From positions 1,240,001 to 1,304,000 of the forward strand of contig BAAHQB010000005.1 in the NCBI GenBank assembly GCA_054601695.1: a stretch of DNA of 64,000 bases, written 5' to 3'. The notes beneath the pieces are model-generated. The model was not told the origin of the DNA and searched no databases. It was given only the letters and a program-made list of their open reading frames with translations. The stretch comes from Amorphochlora amoebiformis. Taxonomy: Eukaryota > Cercozoa > Chlorarachniophyceae. Of this stretch, positions 1 to 64,000 are shown one piece after another (the stretch's first letter is position 1; each line of letters opens with the position of its first letter). A program made the translations under genes and the position numbers.

Positions 1-87
1 CATATTGACGTAGATTTGCTTACACACACTTAAAAATATACCAATATATATATGTAATGTGCATCTAAAGATGTCGTTGTATATTAC

Positions 88-27289
<27,202 letters not shown>

Positions 27290-28299
27290 TATGATGGCTG
27301 CTAAATCGCGAAGAAGATGGAGGGAGGAGGAGAAAATTGTGAGGTCGGTGGGGGTGGAACACAAAAAAGAGAAAGTCAGGATTGATAGCACACTAAAAAA
27401 ATGACGTTCACATGTGCACAAACGATCTCTACCTTAAAATAGGCCTTAAATATTCCTTTGGTCACGTTCGGTCGCTGTTGGTCCCATAGTTGTCACGTAT
27501 CGCCAGAAGAGGAGGAGAAAGAAATAATGTTGTCAAACAGAAATGATCAGATTCTACATCGACTCAATTTCAACTTTGCATCACTCTAGCCACCTCATTC
27601 ACTTTCCACCCCTAGCTTTCGAGTGTTTTCCGACTCCATCCCTCTAGCACGAGGGTGCAAGTGGCAGATTTTTCCATGAGGTATAACAGACCCTATACTC
27701 TCTTGTATGTGCGTGTGCTTGGGCTCATGCCATGCGCGAGTACAACCGACCTGGGGAGCCTGGGGACGGTGGCGAAAGACAGCTCGCGGGCAAGGTAGCA
27801 ATGTCGGGTTGAGATGGGAGAAAGAGCTTGTTTCTGGTTATTTTGCCAGAAATATTGCGTAGTTTTGGTATTCCATAGTTATAATGTGTACGGAGGGAGC
27901 CTCAGTGATGATGTGAAATACGAAGGACAATAGAATAAGGTATTCCGGAAGTAACGAGAAATGAAACTAAAGGCGACAATGATAATTAGAAGGAATAGTA
28001 TTAGATTATATTATTGAATTGATTTGTTTGTTCATTATTTCAAAGATCATACCAGTTATTAAGAGCAAAGCTTTCATTAAATTGCACTCGCTGCGAAGGC
28101 AGGAGTTGTGCCTGTCAACAAGCGGTTGGCAAGCAAACATCTCACTTGGCCAAGGAAGAAGAACGGAAGTCACCGGACATGACCAAGACTGGTAAATTTC
28201 ATGTCATGACCAATATATTGATTCAAAGGATATCTTGATATCCATACTTACATGTGCACATATCTGTAGACATTATTAAGATAAAATAATTCGGCGGCA
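27290..28299. promoter_or_regulatory. Divergent intergenic region between the giant gene and radA
   Basis: About 1 kb separates the two start codons. It lacks (AT)n tracts, unlike almost everything around it, and is of mixed composition. It must hold both promoters and 5' untranslated regions. I find no convincing TATA box, initiator or repeated operator. An open frame on the minus strand at 27595-27801 has no splice sites, signal or family resemblance and is not called. Confidence 0.6.
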
Positions 28300-40002
<11,703 letters not shown>

Positions 40003-40345
40003 TCCTATCATCCCAGCTGACTAGCATCTTATATACGTAAAGCAACTGTTCGATCAGCACTGACTTTCAAATGATTACGTGAAGTTATCCAATTAGTACA
40101 AATTAACGCATGGTCATATCACATTCTTGTAATCGAGTGGTTGTCATCCAAGAACTAGTAGAACTGCGTCATACTAGTCATGAGCTGTAGCTCTAGTAGC
40201 TAGAATTAGAATACTGGCAAATTCAAATAGGTAATAGAGATAATAAGCCCATAAGTTTGAACTGTGACCAACGCGTGCAAGTAATTTCATAGCCAACTAG
40301 TTAAGAGCACTAGTAATGACCTAGATAACCTACATAACGTGTGAA
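40003..40345. other. Convergent intergenic region, CTAG-rich
   Basis: The region lies between the radA stop (40002) and the stop of the minus-strand gene (40346). It is free of AT repeats, and the block from about 40000 to 40390 carries roughly ten CTAG tetranucleotides. It should contain both poly(A) sites; I see no canonical AATAAA. Confidence 0.6.
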
Positions 40346-59147
<18,802 letters not shown>

Positions 59148-59242
59148 CGTATTCAAAATTGGATTATTATCAATTCGGCCGCGAGAAAACTGGGGAAAAT
59201 AAAACCTCGCATAGGAAAAAATCCCGAGGGCAACAGACCGCC
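59148..59242. promoter_or_regulatory. Compact bidirectional promoter interval
   Basis: Only 95 bp separate the ATG of the minus-strand acidic/coiled-coil gene (59147) from the ATG of the plus-strand SCAR gene (59243). The interval contains attggattattatcaattcgg near 59160 and no AT tract. Transcription of the two genes is probably coupled, and 5' untranslated regions must be very short or overlap. Confidence 0.65.
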
Positions 59243-63144
<3,902 letters not shown>

Positions 63145-63658
63145 GTTCCGAACTGGACCAAGCATAAGAAACCAGGCAGTCGTGTTTAGGAATGCATAAA
63201 TTCTCTTAAAATCTTTAATTGTCTGAAGAGCTGCCATCAATTTTGAACCAGATTGAATAATCATTGCCATGATTCACTCTAGTCACTAGTGCCCTAGGTG
63301 CCAGGCTTCAGACTTCAGTCTACGTAATACTAGTACCAGTAGTAAACGGTAATACGTAGCCTAGCGCCAGGCTAGGGAGAGTCTAGAGAGTATAGACTCT
63401 CTAGACTCTAGAGAGTTATCCTGGTTCAATTAATTCATTATTATTGTACTGCTAGTACTAGTAGTCTAGGTAGTAGAGAACTACTCTAGACTGCTAGTCT
63501 AGCTAGTACTAGTATTATTACGTACAGACGTAGTACTAGTAGTAGTGTCTAGAGACGTTACGTACTACACTGCTAGCTAGTTCTAGACTCAGTCAGTGGC
63601 TACTAAACCTAGTCTAGCTACTAGAGCTAGTAAACGTCAACCGGGATCTAGGGGATAA

Positions 63659-63706
<48 letters not shown>

Positions 63707-63931
63707 CTAGTATATATACTAGCTAGACTAGATATATATATATATATATAGAGTACATCTGCTAGCAATTACAACGGTTGGATCGCATTGATTTATTTAC
63801 AATTTGCTGGATTTGCTCTAGGGCCAGACTAGTAGGATCTCAGTTTATGCCAAGCCTAAGTTAACTTAATTTTCAGGCTGCTGGTCTGAATATTGCACAA
63901 TCAACGGAAAAAAGGCATGCCGAATGCCTAC
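63145..63931. other. 3' flank of SCAR with a dense CTAG/palindrome block
   Basis: From about 63275 to 63765 I count roughly 31 CTAG tetranucleotides in about 490 bp, along with many TACGTA and AGTACT palindromes, plus a small CA/AT repeat at 63660-63690. No coding frame with splice sites is visible on either strand. Confidence 0.8.
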
Positions 63932-64000
63932 AATGCTCCCTAGGACCAAGATAAGTCTCGACACTCTCTCCTCAGCAAAGATGGGAGGAATCTCGACCAC
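63932..64000 (-). CDS. Possible exon of a fifth gene (partial)
   Basis: On the minus strand an open frame encodes EIPPIFAEERVSRLILVLGS up to a gtaggc donor-like site at 63931. It starts beyond the window, and one exon-sized piece is too little to identify. It is reported only because the composition is protein-like and AT repeats are absent. Confidence 0.25.

Noticed and set aside
27595-27801. Minus-strand open frame of 68 codons in the intergenic region
   Set aside because: No splice context, signal peptide or recognisable motif; the length is within chance.

Overview
The window is eukaryotic nuclear DNA. Reading frames are cut into very short exons (mostly 24-150 nt) with GT-AG, and a few GC-AG, introns. 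Almost every intron carries one or more pure (AT)n tracts, and many also carry TTAGGG/CCCTAA telomere-type hexamers. The many long Tyr-Ile, Cys-Val or Thr-His open frames are translations of simple repeats, not genes. I rebuilt genes by joining unique-sequence islands with splice sites whose phases agree. The organism is probably a protist or alga with a bacterial-type organelle, because it encodes an organelle-style RadA, a SCAR/WAVE actin regulator and a polycystin-1/REJ-type giant protein. That placement is inference; no species is claimed.

Layout. (1) 27289 down to the left edge, minus strand: the 5' 27 kb of a giant secreted or membrane protein gene. In translation order it has a signal peptide; six tandem copies of a four-exon cassette (a Cys-rich module, an LNR-like Cys module, a short linker and a Pro-Thr linker); seven more Pro-Thr linker exons; repeated ATFSPT modules; a beta-type module; and a long region matching REJ (receptor for egg jelly) domains of polycystin-1-like proteins. 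It runs off the window. (2) 28300-40002, plus strand: a nuclear RadA (Sms) gene in about 29 mini-exons, with an N-terminal organelle-type leader, C4 zinc finger, Walker A and B, KNRFG motif and Lon-like C-terminal domain. (3) 59147-40346, minus strand: a signal-peptide protein of about 600 residues that I do not recognise; an acidic Ser/Gly/Asp/Glu-rich half is followed by an Ala/Glu/Lys/Gln coiled-coil half. (4) 59243-63144, plus strand: a complete 12-exon, 432-codon SCAR/WAVE gene with SCAR homology domain, basic region, polyproline, WH2, central and acidic (SDWEEDD) segments.

Genes 1 and 2 are divergent across about 1 kb of repeat-free DNA. Genes 2 and 3 are convergent, with 343 bp between stop codons. 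Genes 3 and 4 are divergent, with only 95 bp between start codons. The 3' flanks of genes 2-3 and of gene 4 are strikingly rich in the palindrome CTAG. The right edge may hold an exon of a fifth gene on the minus strand.

The four genes do not form one pathway. The SCAR protein would drive Arp2/3 actin assembly, RadA would act in organelle DNA recombination, and the other two enter the secretory pathway.
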